Origin: Achatina immaculata
Taxonomy: Eukaryota; Mollusca; Gastropoda; Stylommatophora; Achatinidae
Direction: 5' to 3'
Assembly (NCBI GenBank): GCA_009760885.1
Contig: CM019708.1
Span: forward strand, 14,610,531-14,674,530
Length of the DNA stretch: 64,000 nt
Part shown: positions 21,881 through 32,366 of the stretch, in pieces
Numbering within the stretch: position 1 is the stretch's first letter
Layout: each line of letters starts with the position of its first letter
Notes under the pieces: model-generated
Databases searched by the model: none
What the model saw: only the letters and a program-made list of their open reading frames with translations
What the model was told of the DNA's origin: nothing
Program-made: the position numbers and the translations under genes

Positions 21881-22690
21881 ATCCTTCCCTTGCTGTTAAA
21901 TGTCAGACAGGACTCGCATGGTAGTTCGCCAGGTTTTCCTGTTTTCGGCGAGCTTTTCAACCTCATCAAGGGATTGTAAGATAAAAAGGTAAAGGTAATC
22001 CTGTAGTGCCTTAGAGGCACATAGGGATATGGTGTCAGTGCCCATATGATTGTATGTCCTACTAATTTGACCTATCTTAACAGTGTCCTCTTTAGAGTTT
22101 CATGTAGTCGCCCTCTTTTTCTTTGGCCTGTTGTGTTCCAATTGACAGCTTGCTTTAGGATTCTCTGATTGTTTCTTCTCATCACATGACCGATATATGT
22201 CCATCTCCTTTTTTCTGATCACCCATGAGACAGGTTGTTGTTCACTCATCTGTCTTATCTCTGCGTTGTTCTTGAATTCGTTCCACTTTATACCGAGTAC
22301 TTTCCTTAGGCATTTGTTTTCAAAAGAGTCTAATTTCTTGTCTATTTCTTTAGTTGTTTTCCAGCTTTGGCATGCATAAATGAGGGTGGATATTACATTT
22401 GAATTGAATAGTCTTAATCTGGTTTTTGTGCTTATAACTTTTGAATGCCATATGTTCTCAAGATTCTTTTAGATCAATGCTGCTTTTACAATTCTAATTC
22501 TAACTTCCTTTCTGATATCATCATCCTGGTCTATGTAGCTGCCCAGGCATGCAAACTGGTGTACTTCTTCAACAGCTGTTCCTTTTACGTAAATTTTTCT
22601 TTCTTGACTAAATGGAAGTTTCATTACATTTCCAAAACAATTTCTTCTTTTCCTTATTTAGATTCGCCTCTAGGTGGGTCCCAGGATAAG
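21881..22690 (-). mobile_element. Family C retrotransposon, 3' part
   Basis: Minus-strand family C 3' end and C-terminal RT ORF, with homology to 62095-62650. It includes the LDEVEKLAENRKTWRTT region and the block around WKTTKEIDKKLDSFENKCL. It is split by a 69-bp insert at 21979-22047 and inserted in the ~30-bp minisatellite. Confidence 0.75.
21979..22047. mobile_element. 69-bp insert with 7-bp target duplication inside family C
   Basis: GATTGTA occurs at 21972-21978 and 22048-22054, exactly at the ends of a block absent from the family C sequence at 62545-62560. The insert contains GTGCCTTAGAGGCAC, a 6-bp stem hairpin, and starts AGATAAAAAGGTAAAGG. No other copy is in the window. It could be a tiny non-autonomous element or a severely truncated SINE. 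Confidence 0.6.
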
Positions 22691-22737
22691 GTTGTTAACC
22701 ATGCCCAACTCCGGGTTCAGAATATGTGACGAATCAA

Positions 22738-22870
22738 GCGAAATCCTCTGAACCAGATGTTGTAAAGATGTTCTGAACCAGATGTTGTAAAGATGTTCTG
22801 AACCAGATGTTGTAAAGATGTTCTGAACCAGATGTTGTAAAGATGTTCTGAACCAGATAGCTACTGTAAA
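22738..22870 (+). repeat. 25-bp minisatellite, right part of split array
   Basis: About five near-identical units TTGTAAAGATGTTCTGAACC + AGATG, continuing the array at 21481-21880. Confidence 0.85.
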
Positions 22871-22949
22871 GGTTCACCCATGGTGTTAGATTACTTGTTG
22901 TTTCGCTGGCGTTTCTATGATGGATCAAATGTCGTAATTTTTCGTTTGT

Positions 22950-23165
22950 CTCTTCTTATTTATTTCCATATCAAGTATCTATTTCCATATCTAGTTTTTT
23001 GTCTATATCAAGTGTATATTTCCATATTAAGTATTTATTTCCATATAAAGTATCTATTTCCGTATCAAATATATATATTTCCATATCAAGTATCTATTTC
23101 TGTATCAAGTATATATTTCCATATCAAGTATCTATTTCCGTATCACGTATCTGTTTCTATATTTC
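22950..23165 (+). repeat. ~19-bp minisatellite
   Basis: About eleven units of TATCTATTTCCATATCAAG with single-base variants. No gene. Confidence 0.85.
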
Positions 23166-23439
23166 ACACTTTCTCTTTCTTACTTTGTAAAAATTGTATC
23201 CCAGTTTAGTATTATTAACATGGCGATAGTAGCATATTTCCAGTGTAGGCTACAGGATTAGCTTCAGAGGTGTTCCAGCACATAGTGATACTTCTGCACT
23301 TCTCGAGTTAGTTTACCTCTACTCTAAGGAGCAACAAGAACAGTATCAGTCGTTTTCTGTCTTTCCATGATAAGTGTTTTATATTTACTGCGATAACTCT
23401 GAAAAATCAGCGTGGACGAGAAAAGAAGAAAAAGAAACA
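23166..23439. other. Spacer
   Basis: Unique sequence with no recognised feature. Confidence 0.4.
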
Positions 23440-23548
23440 AATTCCTGGCGAACTTACTACATGAAATTGTGTGGCTACACCTGAAATTTATTACATGAAA
23501 TAGTGTGGCTATACCTGAACTTCACTACATGAAATAGTGTGGCTACAC
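23440..23548 (+). repeat. 34-bp minisatellite, left part split by the nested retroelement stack
   Basis: Three units containing CTACATGAAATAGTGTGGCT. The same repeat resumes at 30987-31090 after the whole A1 stack, so A1 landed in this array. Confidence 0.85.
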
Positions 23549-23794
23549 TAGAACTGGGAATTTTGGGAATCTGTGAACATCGATGGAAAGGATCAGGACA
23601 ATTCAAGAGCGAGAATGATAATATCTTTATATACTCTGGTAGACGCATGATCGTAAAAGGCGACTAAGGAGGGTTCGACATAGGGCCAGCAACCCTATCT
23701 GGTAAAAAAACTATCAGATTGCTACAGAAACGGAAGCAAGGGAAAAAAAACAAATGCAGGTGGAAGGAGAAATGCGTATCAGGAAACTGAGCCC

Positions 23795-24934
23795 ATGAAG
23801 GTTGTGGATGAAAGCCAGCCACTGGAAGTCCCCAGCCCGACTGCAGACCTCCTGGAACCTAAACATAAGATGCAAATAGGCAGCTGGAATGTAAGAACAC
23901 TTAACCAGACTGGAAAACTAGCACAAACCATCAAGGAAATGCACAGATACAAACTAGACATACTAGGAATACAAGAAGCAAGATGGACAGGACAAGGCAG
24001 AAGGAAATTAACAGCACAGCACACAGAAGATACAATAATATGGTCAGATAAAGAAGATCTTCATGAAGGAGGAGTAGCATTGATTATAACAAAAGAAGCA
24101 TCAAGAGCATTGCTGAAATGGACCCCAATAAATGAGAGATTATTATATGCACGGTTCAACTCAAGATTCACGAAGCTGTCTATTATAGTTTGTTATGCAC
24201 CAACTGAACCAGCTGAAGAGGAATTAAAAGATGATTTTTACAACAGCCTCCAAGCCACAGTAGAAACAATACCCAAGCATGATATGCTACTCATCTTGGG
24301 CGATTTCAATGCAAAAGTAGGTGAAGGAAATGAAGATAGAAGAAGAATAATGGGAAGAGAAGGAATCGGAGAAATAAATGAAAATGGAGAAAGACTGTGC
24401 AGTTTCTGTGAATAAAACATGATGACCATCGGAGGGACAATTTTCCAACATAAAAACATCCATAAGGTGACTTGGAGGTCACCAGATAAAAACACAGAAA
24501 ACCAAATCGATCACATACTAATAAACAACAAGTGGAAACGGTCACTACAAGATGTGCGAACAAGGAAAGGAGCAGATGTAGGAAGCGATCACAACCTTCT
24601 GGTAGCAAAAATAAAACTAAAATTAAGGAAAGCCAAAATCGGAGAACACAGAAAGATACGTTTTGATACAAGAGAACTGAAAGACCAGCAAACAAGAAAT
24701 GAATTCTCAATAGTACTTAAGAACCGCTTCAGTGTCCTACAAGACGAAGCAGAAATGTCCATACTAGAGTTCAATAAAACACTACAGGAAACAGCAAAAG
24801 AGGTGCTGGGATATTGGAAACGGAAAAAAGAGGAATGGATAAGCAAGACCACATGGGAAAAGATAGAGCAAAGAAAACAAATCAAGAAAAAATTACTGAA
24901 CACCAAATCACAAGGCTTAAAGAGCAAGTTTTAA
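23795..24934 (+). pseudogene. B1 apurinic-like (APE) endonuclease domain
   Basis: Endonuclease domain that nicks the target for target-primed reverse transcription. Visible motifs are IGSWNVRTLNQTGKLAQ near the start, GIQEARWTGQG (catalytic Glu), VCYAPTE, LLILGDFNAKVG (catalytic Asp/Asn) and GSDHNLLV (catalytic Asp-His). A TAA near 24413 interrupts the frame, which then continues unchanged (TIGGTIFQHKNIHKVTW). A second stop follows at about 24932 in the linker to RT. Catalytic residues are all present, so decay is mild. Host proteins with related sequences are often misnamed craniofacial development protein 2. Confidence 0.88.
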
Positions 24935-25123
24935 GTAATTATGTACAAAAAGACAAAGAAGTGAAGGAATCATGCCGTCAAGTTAAACGTTAATATTATG
25001 ACAACTTAGCAGAAGCAGCAGAGAAAGCAGCATACACAAATGACATGAAAACCATATATAAAATCACAAAGCAGATGACAGGTAACTTCAATACAAGATG
25101 TGAAAGTGCAGTAAGGACACAAA

Positions 25124-26765
25124 ATGGACAACTGGTCAGTGGAGAAAGAGAAAAAATATGAAAGATGGAGGGAACACTTTAACACCCTACTAAACAGAAC
25201 ACAAGCAGCACAAACAATAGACATACCTGAAGCAAAAACGGAACTAAACATCAATACAGGACCAATAACAATAAGTGAAGTAAAGGAGGCGATAAAGAAG
25301 CTAAAATCAGACAGGGCACCAGGTGAAGATGAAGTGACTGCTGAGATGTTGAAAGCAGAAGAAACAGAAACATCTAAACAACTTTGCCGGATATTACAAC
25401 AAATTTGGGATCTAGAAAAAGCCCCAGAGGAGTGGAAAACTGGGCTTATAGTAAAACTACCAAAGAAGGGTGACCTCAGAGATTGCGGGAACTGGAGAGG
25501 CATTACCCTACAGCCACTCACCAGGAAAGTATTTTGCAGGATAATCATCAACAGAATTGTACCAACACTTGAGGAAAAACTTCGGAAAAAGCAGGCAGGA
25601 TTTAGGAAAGGAAGATCATGCATAGACACATATTTTTACTTAGACAAATATTAGAATCGGCAAATGAGTGGCATAGCACAACATATGCACTACTCATAGA
25701 TTTGAGAAAGCCTTTGACAGTGTCAACAGAGAAGCATTGTGGAAAATCCTAAGATGGCATGGCCACAAGATAGTAAATGTAATCAAAGCCCTATATGAGG
25801 GTTTTCAGTGCAAAGTGATTTGTGGAGAACATACCTCCAGCAGCTTTTGGGTACAAACAGGAGTGAAACAGGGATGTGTACTATCACCAACATTATTTAT
25901 CTTGGCAGTAGACTGGTTAATGAAGGAGGCAACATCAGACAAACGCAGAGGATTACAATGGACCCTTGACACAGTTCTGGAGAACCTTGACTTTGCGGAC
26001 GACATTTGTCTATTATCAAGCAGTCACACAGATATGCAAGATAAAATAAACAAGCTAACTCAGAATGTAAACAACATAGGACTAAAGATCAACGTAGGAA
26101 AGACAAAGTTAATGAAACAAAATGTGAACAACAGAAATGTACTCAGAGTAGATAGCAAGTTAGTGGAGGAGGTCAACGAATTTGTATACCTTGGCAGCAG
26201 AGTAGTAGAAAATGGAGACAGCACAGAGGACATCAACAGTAGACTTACTAGAACAAACCAGGCTTTTGCAGTACTGCGGACTATATGGAAATCAAATAAA
26301 CTAAGCATAAATATGAGAATCAGGATATTTAAGAGTACTGTTCTAAGTGTACTACTCTATGGAAGTGAATGCTGGAAAATCACCAGAACCATAGAAAACA
26401 AGTTGAATTCTTTTCAGACTAAATGTTTACGAAGAATTAGAAAAATATTCTGGCCAAACACCATAAGAAATAACATCTTATTCACAGAAATGCAGATGAA
26501 GCCACTGACAACAATTATTGAGGAAAGACGCTGGCGATGGTTGGGACATGTGCTCCGAATGACTGACAACTCACTACCAAAAATAGCACTACGATGGACA
26601 CCACAGGTGAACAGAAGAAAGGGTAGACCAAAAGAGACATGGAGAAGAACAACAGAAAGGATGTTGAGCAATAGAGGGCTCACCTGGGCAAGACCAGAAA
26701 AAAAGGCGAAGGACAGGCATTTGTGGAAAACCCTTGCGGAAGCCCCATGTGCCCTGGGCACTTAA
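25124..26765 (+). pseudogene. B1 reverse transcriptase and C-terminal domain
   Basis: RT domain in two main frames. The first (to about 25654) has GPITISEVKEAIKKLKSDRA, APGEDEVTAEML, PKKGDLRDCGNWRGI and KQAGFRKGRSCID. Frameshifts near 25635 and 25705, the latter inside motif A (ID..KAFDSVN), lead to the second frame (25737-26765) with TGVKQGCVLSPTLF (motif B), LDFADDICLL (motif C, FADD) and the C-terminal RRWRWLGHVLRM and GRPKETWRRT blocks. It ends at TAA just before the tail. Apart from the shifts it is close to intact. Confidence 0.88.
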
Positions 26766-26829
26766 GGTTCAGAGAGAGATACTCTGGTAGAGAATTAGGA
26801 GAAAGAATGGAGTGGCTTTTTACTTGGAC

Positions 26830-28312
26830 TTCTTCTTCTTCTTCTTCGTTCACTTCTACCACCAAAAACAGCACTGTGAACCTACTGAATTCACGCATGT
26901 GGTCCTCGTTAGGTCCCGTGGTCCCCTGTGTGGTCCAAAATAGACCACACGAGTTCCACGAAAGGACCACAAGGGGTTCAGAGTATCACAGTGCTTTAGC
27001 CTGTATTCTTGGTGGGTCTCAGAAGCGGGATTGCGTGACACCGTGGTTTTCATTGCACCAGTTTGGTCTAGGGTTGGACTTTCTCACCGGAAGACCTCGA
27101 CGTGTTTGGAATATCAGTGCATCCCCGCTGGGTGAGAGGCGTTAGCCCACCCAGGTCAGAGTTGGACTTTCTCACCGGAAAACCTCGACGTGTTTTGAGA
27201 TACCCGTGTATCACCGCCGGGTGAGAGGTGGTCGCCCATCCAGTCCAGGGTTGGACTTTCTCACCGGAAAACCTCAGCGTGATTAGGATACGCAGACATC
27301 CCCGCCGGGTGAGAGGTGGTTGCCTATCTAGACTTCCCTGGTCCAGTGTCTCCGACTTCAGCATTTTGCAGTCGTGGCCGCTACCCTTCCTAGTTGTGCC
27401 CAGGATGGAGCTTTTGTCCAGGAGGATGAATCCTCGCCACTAGTGACTTCTACCCCTGGGTTGAGCCGGTTTAGGCATTATCCCAGTATGGGCGTGTTTG
27501 GGACGGGACGGACCTCTAGGGCAGAGGTACTGTGACATTCATAGCCTTCAAGATTCACCCCTGGTATGAGCCGGTTTAGGCAAAATTCACCAGTATGGGT
27601 GGTTATCAGGCGTTACCGACCTCTAGAGCGGAGGTGGCATGACATGTCTAGCCATCGAGTTCGACCCCTGGTGTGTGCCGGTTTAGGCATATTTCACCAG
27701 TGTAGGTGTATTTCGGACGTAGGCGGCCTCTAGAGCAGAGGTGCCGTGGTATAGTTCTCGTAGCGATACTACTGGACATACCAGGTTAAACTTCACTTTC
27801 CACCACCTTTTCCCATCGGCGCCGCACAGCAACCTTTATTTCCGCATTTACTTCCTTAACCGGGAGGAGCTTTACTCCACGCGCGGCATTTGAAGAGTCA
27901 AGCCAGCAGTGACTTAACCTCTGGGACAAGCTGGTTCATGCATTTCACCCGATATGACTGCACTCAGGACGTGGCCGACCTCCAGACCAGAGGTGCCGTG
28001 ATTTGACTGTTTGCTTCGATTTATCCTTTCAACCACCTTTTCCGCAGTGATGCTGCGCGGCAACCTCATCTGCAAATTTCTTCATTGGCCGGGAAGAGCA
28101 CCGCTCCACGCACGGCAGCTGAAGATCTCGCCAACAGCGGCAGATGAGCTACCAAACGTGCCACTCATCTACCCTAAGTAACTGGTTTTCAGGCGCCAGA
28201 TATTCGCCCTCGCCCCTTCTCCTGTCAGTTTAAACAGTTCTGCCACGGGAAGGCCAGGAGCTGGACTTGACTGCCAGAGGCTGTTTGTGGCGCGTTTGCA
28301 GTCCTTAGAACC
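26830..28312 (-). mobile_element. Element D2, full length, inserted in A1
   Basis: A 1483-bp element in opposite orientation to A1, between copies of TTTACTTGGAC (26819-26829 and 28313-28323), an 11-bp target duplication. On the minus strand it starts GGTTCTAAGGACTGC and ends in (GAA)n. It is collinear with D1 over its whole length with only scattered differences, including all three internal repeat sets, so D1 and D2 are recent. No conserved reading frame is visible. Confidence 0.88.
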
Positions 28313-28932
28313 TTTACTTGGACAAATCATCATCAAAAGCATTACTAGGCTACAATCCAGTAACTGACAGAACCCTCACAATCATATTCAAGGCCACTCC
28401 TAGAAATGTAACAATCATCCAGATATATGCACTTACATCAGCAGCAGAAGAAGAGGAAGTAGAAGACTTTTATAACACACTGCAAACGGCGATAGACCAG
28501 GTACGGAAAAATGATATTGTATTAATAATGGGGGATTTTAATGCAAAGATTGATACAGAAAGAACAGAAGATGAATGAAATGTAGGGAAATTTAGCATAG
28601 GACATAGAAATGAGGCAGGTGACAATCTAGTGGCTTTTTGCATGGAAAATCACCTAATGATTGCTAACACACTTTTTAAACAACATCCAAGAAGACTTTA
28701 CACATGGACATCACGTGATGGGAAAACCAAGAATCAAATAGATTACATTTTAGTGCAAAGAAGGTGGAGATCAAGTATAACATCAGCAAAAACTTTATCA
28801 GGTGCTGATTGTGACATGGACCATGAGTTATTAATAGCAGACATGAAGATCAAGATAAAAAGACAGTTACGGGATCAAGACCACTCTACTTTGATCTTAC
28901 AAAAATACCAGAATAATACGGTATTGAAGTGA
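28313..28932 (+). pseudogene. A1 APE endonuclease domain, C-terminal part
   Basis: Continues the endonuclease started at 23549. Motifs are KSSSKALLGYNPVTDRT, VTIIQIYA, VLIMGDFNAKI (catalytic Asp/Asn) and TWTSRDGKTKNQIDYI, then MDHELLIA at the catalytic Asp-His position (SDH in most relatives). One in-frame stop occurs near 28576. Confidence 0.82.
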
Positions 28933-29277
28933 AGAACTGTTTCGAAATCCTGATGGCTGTACAGGAAGAGATGACACCAGATGGTTTGACTACACACGCC
29001 AGAGATATCTTAATAACAACAGCTAAAGACATGGTTCCAGTAAAAAAAAAAAACACAAAAGAGTGGATTGATTACAGCAGGCACACTAGAACTGATAAAA
29101 CAACGTAGAGAAATGAAGACACAATGAAAAGTGACAAACAACAGCAAAGAGAAATATAAATCTTTAACAAAAGAATAACGAAGAAACATAAGAAAAGACC
29201 AAAAAAAAAAAAAACAGTACATACAAGATTGTTGTGAAAGAATAGACGGACATCAAAAGTATGGAAGAGACAGTGAA

Positions 29278-30900
29278 ATGTTTAAAGAAATGAAGACATT
29301 GACGAAAAATGTCACACCTCAGCTAAATGTAATTTTTGACAAGATGGGGAATACCTTGACAGAGAGAGAGGAAATTATAGAAAGATGGAAGGAATATTGC
29401 AGAGAAATGTATGAAACACCTGACTGTGAAAGCAGAAATCAGCAGTGTGAATTATTATTGGAGGAGAAAGAACCTGAACCGACAATAGAAGAAGTTTTAT
29501 GGGCAATAAAGAATCTGAAAAATTGTAAATCACCAGGATGTGATGAGATAACAGCTGAATTTATTAAAACAGGAGGATAGGAATGTGCAACAATCTATCA
29601 CGCACTATGTAAAAAGATATGGCATTCAGGTATTTGGCAAAAAGAATGGAAAAGAAATGTATTCATACCACTGCCAAAAAGGGTAACTTGAAATTATGCA
29701 CAAACTACAGAACTGTTGCCCTGATTAGTCATGCCAGTAAAATTCTGTTAAAAATCATAATGGGTAGACTTCGTAAGAAAATAGAAGAAGAAGTCAATAT
29801 GGTCCAAGCTTGTTTCAGACAAGGAAGAGGATCAATATTCAATATAAGATTAATAATAAAGGAATGCACAGAATTTAATGTGAATCAATATTTATTCTTT
29901 ATAGACAACTCAAAGGCATTTGATTGTGTACAACACCAGAAAGTTTGGGAAATAAAGAGAAAAAATGGGATTTCCAACACATTTGATACAATTAACGTCA
30001 CTGTTGTATCTAGACCAACAAGCAGCAGTAAGAATAAATGGTGAAACAACAAATTGGTTTGACATAAAATAAGGGGTCCGTCAGGGGTGCATATTGTCGT
30101 CTTACTTATTCTTGTATACTTATATACTGAAAATATAATGAGGAATGTTAGAAAAGATGTGGACAAAGAAAATTACGATGCCATAACAATTGGAGGTTAT
30201 GAAATACCAGAGATTAGATATGCTGATGACACAGTATTACTGTCCACAACATAAAAAGGAATGGAAAAACTAATTATGTCAGTCTGTAAGAACAGCAAAG
30301 AGCAAAACCTCTATGTTAATGCGAAGAAAATTAAATTGATGACAACTGACAAAACAAACAATGCAGCTGAGGAAAAATTGGAAGAAGTGAAGAGTTTTGA
30401 ATATCTTGGATCACTACTAACTAATAATGGAGATACAATGAGGGAAATTAAAAGGAGGACATCTATTGCAATTCAGAAAATAAAACAACTAAAGAATCTG
30501 TGGAGGGGAACAGACAGAACCACAAAAATAAGATTTTCAAGGGCGCCCATCTTTCCCATCGCAACATATGCCTGTGAGACCTGGACACTTAACAAAACAC
30601 CTGAGAAACTCATAAATGCCTTTGAGTGTAAGTGCTATAGAAGAGTTCTTCAAATATCATGGACACAAAAAAAAGAACAAATATATCCATATTACAAGAA
30701 CTTAATATTGAAGAAGGCTGGCTAGTAAAGAAGATTAAAGAGAGAAAACTTAAATATTTTGGACACATTAAACGTCATTATAATATTGAGAAAACTGTCT
30801 TGGAAGGGTACTTAATGGGAAAAAGAAAGAGAGGAAGACCAAGACGAAGATGGCTGCAAGACAATGTTGATGATCTGCAAATGGATGCATCATAGCAGGC
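29278..30900 (+). pseudogene. A1 reverse transcriptase and C-terminal domain
   Basis: RT remnants in order: FKEMKTLTKNV (29278), KSPGCDEITAEFIKTGG, NLKLCTNYRTVALI, a FRQGRGSIFNIR block, FIDNSKAFDCVQHQKVW (motif A), GVRQGCILS-like motif B near 30075, YADDT near 30220 (motif C, catalytic), KLEEVKSFEYLGSLLTNN, and the C-terminal LKYFGHIKRH and GKRKRGRPRRRW blocks. Several frameshifts and stops; a dead copy, but it is the best reference for family A here. Confidence 0.85.
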
Positions 30901-30986
30901 CATCTTGCTCACAACCAAGGGGCCTACAGGAGTCCTGTTAGAGAGACAAAGTTCCGCAAGGGACATGCAAATAAATGAATGAATAA

Positions 30987-31090
30987 CACCTGAATTTCAC
31001 TACATGAAATTGTGTTGTTATACCTGAACTTCACTACATGAAATTGTGTTGTTATACCTGAACTTCACTACATGAAATAGTGTGGCTTAC
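30987..31090 (+). repeat. 34-bp minisatellite, right part
   Basis: Three units of the repeat seen at 23440-23548, resuming directly after the A1 tail. Confidence 0.85.
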
Positions 31091-31934
31091 ATGCAAACAC
31101 TAGCCAGACGGGCTTGATACAGATTTGCATTGTAAACAAATATTACGGGAATTAATATATAAATGTACATAGACGTTGAAAAATAGTTATATTTAGTGTC
31201 AAATCAACAGAGTTCGAACTCTCAGCTTTCGTGTTCCTAGCCTGGCAACTTATCCGTTAAGCCCCTACCCAGTGCCTAGTTTTGACCGAGTCACTTACGG
31301 GCTCAGCAAACAAACAGGAAAACAAACTGCACGTTTGTATAACAGAGGACGAGGACCTCAACATTTTCTTCGCTGCAAGAAATTACCAAATGATCCAAGT
31401 CATAAATCTTTTCGTTGGCGAGAACATGTGTTTGTTAGATTACGCTTCATTTTTATGATCATTTGCTTCAATAACTATCAAATTAACTTCCAAGACTTTT
31501 ACAAATAATGTGGACATTTGCTGTAATCTCATTCTTCTTCATGCAGATAGATTGCTTTACGACTTTCATGTAAGCCATAACATTTTATTATGTAGAAATA
31601 CTTGAAGAAGGGGAGGTTTTGGTGCCAATGAAGGGGCAGAACTCAGGCAGTAAAGTACTGACAATGACGGGGCAATTCTCTGACCAATCCCAGACAAAAT
31701 CTTTGTTTTACTCTGACATAAATAAAACGGTGATACTTTTAATACATTTCAGCAATCCCTGAACAATGATTTAATTTTAAAACAACTATCATAAATAATG
31801 CCAACAATGAAGTAAAAGAGACTATAGCAGGATATATAATTTTAGTAGAAATGTATTGATCGTTAGATATGTTAAGCAAATTTAACGAGTGTAACGATAA
31901 TAGAGGCAATGAGTACTATTTGTGCCATGTGCAG
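31091..31934. other. Spacer with one SINE-like remnant
   Basis: Unique AT-rich sequence apart from the tRNA-like element at 31205-31285. No gene is recognised. Confidence 0.5.
31205..31285 (-). mobile_element. Degenerate tRNA-derived SINE head
   Basis: On the minus strand: GGGCTTAACGGATAAGTTGC (A-box-like), then GAGAGTTCGAACTCTG (B box with intact GTTCGAA) about 30 bases later. It has only the tRNA-like head and its body does not clearly match the other SINE copies. Confidence 0.5.
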
Positions 31935-32070
31935 CTTGTTCTTCTCTTGTGTATGGAGTGTTCTTCTCTTGTATGTGGACTATTCTTCTCTTGTATGTGG
32001 ACTGTTCTTCTCTTGTATGTGGACCGTTCTTCTCTTTTATGTGGACTGTTCTTCTCTTGTATGTGGACTG
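31935..32070 (+). repeat. 22-bp minisatellite
   Basis: Six units of TTCTTCTCTTGTATGTGGAC + TG. No gene. Confidence 0.88.
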
Positions 32071-32159
32071 ATTGCTTTGAGAAAATAGAATAGTGTCGTT
32101 ATACAAGATGGACGATAGCATAATTTCGAAAACAAAAATCTTAGATAAAGCACTTTAGT

Positions 32160-32265
32160 GAGACGTGAGAGAAAGAAAAATCACAAGAGAATTACCTGGG
32201 ATTCGAACACAGACTCCGGTAGGACGAGCAGCCGTTCAGCCACGAGAGAACAGCGTACTATCCAA
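32160..32265 (-). mobile_element. tRNA-derived SINE, copy 2
   Basis: On the minus strand an A box CGTGGCTGAACGGCTGCTC and a perfect B box GTGTTCGAATCCC are followed by CAGGTAATTCTCTTGTGATT and a pyrimidine run. The post-B-box string matches copy 1 (4225-4260). The head resembles a class II (Ser/Leu-like) tRNA. Confidence 0.65.
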
Positions 32266-32366
32266 CTTAGACAACTTGGTTTGACATAGAACAAGGGGTA
32301 CATCAGAGGTGCATATTGTCGCCTTACGTATTTAACTTGTATACTGAAAATATGAATGTTAGAGAT

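Larger units (their letters stand above)
23644..26778 (+). mobile_element. Family B retrotransposon B1, full length, inserted in A1
   Basis: A 3135-bp element between two copies of ATACTCTGGTAGA (23631-23643 and 26779-26791), a 13-bp target duplication. It has a ~150-base 5' UTR (starts CGCATGATCGTAAAAGGCGA), an APE-RT coding region in several frames, and a short tail GGTTCAGAGAGAG. It is the only family B copy here that keeps its 5' end. The APE plus RT layout and short repeat tail fit the RTE group. Confidence 0.88.
23549..30986 (+). mobile_element. Family A retrotransposon A1, interrupted by B1 and D2
   Basis: Three collinear pieces make up one 5'-truncated A element: 23549-23643 (ILGICEHRWKGSG, the start of an APE endonuclease), 26792-26829 and 28324-30986. 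B1 sits between pieces 1 and 2 and D2 between pieces 2 and 3, each with an exact target duplication; without them the protein runs on in one frame across both junctions. The 3' end carries an (AATG)n tail and abuts the resumed 34-bp minisatellite. The element is RTE-like: single APE-RT ORF, short 3' UTR, simple-repeat tail. Confidence 0.85.

Noticed and set aside
25006..25629. Minus-strand 207-codon frame and similar antisense frames across RT regions
   Set aside because: Shadows of the retrotransposon coding strand; no known motif on the antisense strand.
23795..26765. Host gene resembling craniofacial development protein 2 and a reverse-transcriptase-like host gene
   Set aside because: APE and RT domains are collinear inside a 3135-bp unit with a 13-bp target duplication, so they belong to retrotransposon B1.
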